From assembly GCA_052389915.1 (NCBI GenBank), contig JBQTHL010000021.1:35913-99912 (forward strand): a DNA stretch of 64,000 bases, given 5' to 3'. This DNA is from Panacagrimonas sp052389915. Lineage in GTDB: Bacteria > Pseudomonadota > Gammaproteobacteria > Nevskiales > Nevskiaceae. A model generated the notes under the pieces. That model saw only the letters and a list, made by a program, of their open reading frames with translations, was not told where the DNA came from and made no database searches. The translations under genes were made by a program, and so were the position numbers. Shown in pieces: positions 63,384-64,000 of this stretch (positions within the stretch are counted from its first letter, which is position 1; every line of letters starts with the position of its first letter).

Positions 63384-64000
63384 ATGAACGACATGACGAT
63401 CACTGCCGAGGACAAGGTTCTCCTCAACAAGTTTCTCAAGGACAACCAGCTCTTCTACGGGCCGGATCCGGAGATCATGGGCGACCACGATATCGGCCCG
63501 CGCAGCGACGACGAGGAACGCCTGCTCAGTCAGCCGACCGATCCGCACCTGGTCAACCAGGTTCGCGGTCGCGTTCTCGCCGCCCTCGACGAGAGCAACA
63601 CCATGATCGAGCAGATGGGCGCTGCGCCCGGGGCGAAGTGGGGCGACATCGTCGCGTCCATCTTCACCGCCAGCGGCGACCTGTCGATGATCGCCCCGCA
63701 TGGCGTGGTCGGCTTCGCCGCCTGCGTGCACTACCCGATCAAGTTCATCATCAAGTACTGGACCGACGAGCCCACCGTCGGCGTGCGCGAAGGCGACGGC
63801 TTCATCCACAACGATCCGCGCTATGGCGGCATCCACGGCACCGACCAGAGCTGCATCATGCCGGTGTTCTGGAAGGGCAAGCTGGTGTGCTGGGTCTCGA
63901 ACACCATCCACGAGGGCGAGAACGGAGCCACCGAGCCCGGCGGCATGCCGCCATCGGCCGAGAGCCGCTACGACGAGGGGCTCAAGATGTCGCCCTTCAA
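63384..64000 (+). CDS. HyuB-like ketone carboxylase subunit (ApcD-like), 3' end missing
   Basis: Start of a hydantoinase B/acetone carboxylase alpha-type protein; 205 codons are in the window and the frame runs off the edge. It opens MNDMTITAEDKVLLNKFL with a GAGGAGA ribosome site. It continues through DPHLVNQVRGRVLAALDESN, APGAKWGDIVASIFTASGDL then SMIAPHGVVGF, and EGDGFIHNDPRYGGIHGTDQ, the family's metal-site region (HND and HGTD). In acetophenone carboxylase this subunit follows the long HyuA-like one, as here. A fifth gene (apcE-like) would be expected just beyond the window. Confidence 0.85.
   Translation, partial: MNDMTITAEDKVLLNKFLKDNQLFYGPDPEIMGDHDIGPRSDDEERLLSQPTDPHLVNQVRGRVLAALDESNTMIEQMGAAPGAKWGDIVASIFTASGDLSMIAPHGVVGFAACVHYPIKFIIKYWTDEPTVGVREGDGFIHNDPRYGGIHGTDQSCIMPVFWKGKLVCWVSNTIHEGENGATEPGGMPPSAESRYDEGLKMSPF

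Noticed and set aside
58806..64000. Annotation as acetone carboxylase (acxABC)
   Set aside because: Acetone carboxylase has one HyuA-like, one HyuB-like and then the small subunit; here two HyuA-like genes flank the small zinc subunit, matching the acetophenone carboxylase order instead.

Overview
The window is a high-GC proteobacterial chromosome segment. The gene set and order point to a gammaproteobacterium of the Xanthomonadales type. The pointers are a surE-pcm-DedA-nlpD cluster, a class II DAHP synthase, a class I fructose-bisphosphate aldolase, a ppsR/ppsA pair, and several short palindromic (REP-like) repeats of the kind common in that order. This placement is inference; no rRNA or marker phylogeny is available in the window. 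The only RNA gene seen is one tRNA-Ser(UGA). No CRISPR array, complete insertion sequence, prophage or integrase was seen.

Region 1 (1-14.0 kb) is an accessory stress/detoxification stretch. It holds a cut aldo/keto reductase, two YCII/DGPF proteins, five vicinal-oxygen-chelate (VOC/PhnB) proteins, a DUF1428 protein, small membrane proteins, a DHA2 efflux pump, an SRPBCC protein and an ECF42-type sigma factor with a long C-terminal extension. YCII/DGPF proteins are known companions of ECF42 factors. A shared TGTCGA ... CGTTCGAC motif lies before the first YCII gene, the first PhnB-like gene and the efflux pump, so this looks like one dispersed ECF42 regulon. Three broken genes (a HAD hydrolase, a GST and an AraC regulator) show recent decay. 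Two unusual membrane or secreted proteins follow: a thioredoxin-like/NTF2-like fusion and a cold-shock-like/TM/low-complexity protein.

Region 2 (14-29 kb) is mostly housekeeping: nlpD, DedA, pcm, surE, an Smr-domain gene, a 2-hydroxyacid dehydrogenase, class I aldolase, tRNA-Ser, a VOC protein, DUF4394, ppsR/ppsA, RNase T2, class II DAHP synthase, and a PQQ-type sugar dehydrogenase lipoprotein.

Region 3 (29-35 kb) is a tightly coupled operon for a caa3-type terminal oxidase. It has subunit II fused to cytochrome c, a subunit I-III fusion, a small membrane protein, a CtaG-like protein and a triheme cytochrome c. The divergent sugar dehydrogenase could feed electrons to it (inference).

Region 4 (34.8-56 kb) starts with a giant two-partner-secretion-type exoprotein of 1871 residues that carries an in-frame REP-derived insertion. 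It continues with a secreted metallo-beta-lactamase-fold enzyme, a pqiA/pqiA/pqiB/pqiC lipid-transport operon with PqiA split into two genes, a hybrid histidine kinase, a PA2169-family protein, YihY/BrkB, an AI-2E-type permease, an outer-membrane barrel, an EF-hand protein and a MalT-like LuxR regulator.

Region 5 (56-64 kb) holds katG with an upstream OxyR-like site, a seven-copy CCCTTT microsatellite, and the start of a ketone-carboxylase operon. That operon runs HyuA-like, small zinc subunit, HyuA-like, HyuB-like (cut by the window end), the subunit order of acetophenone carboxylase (apcABCD).
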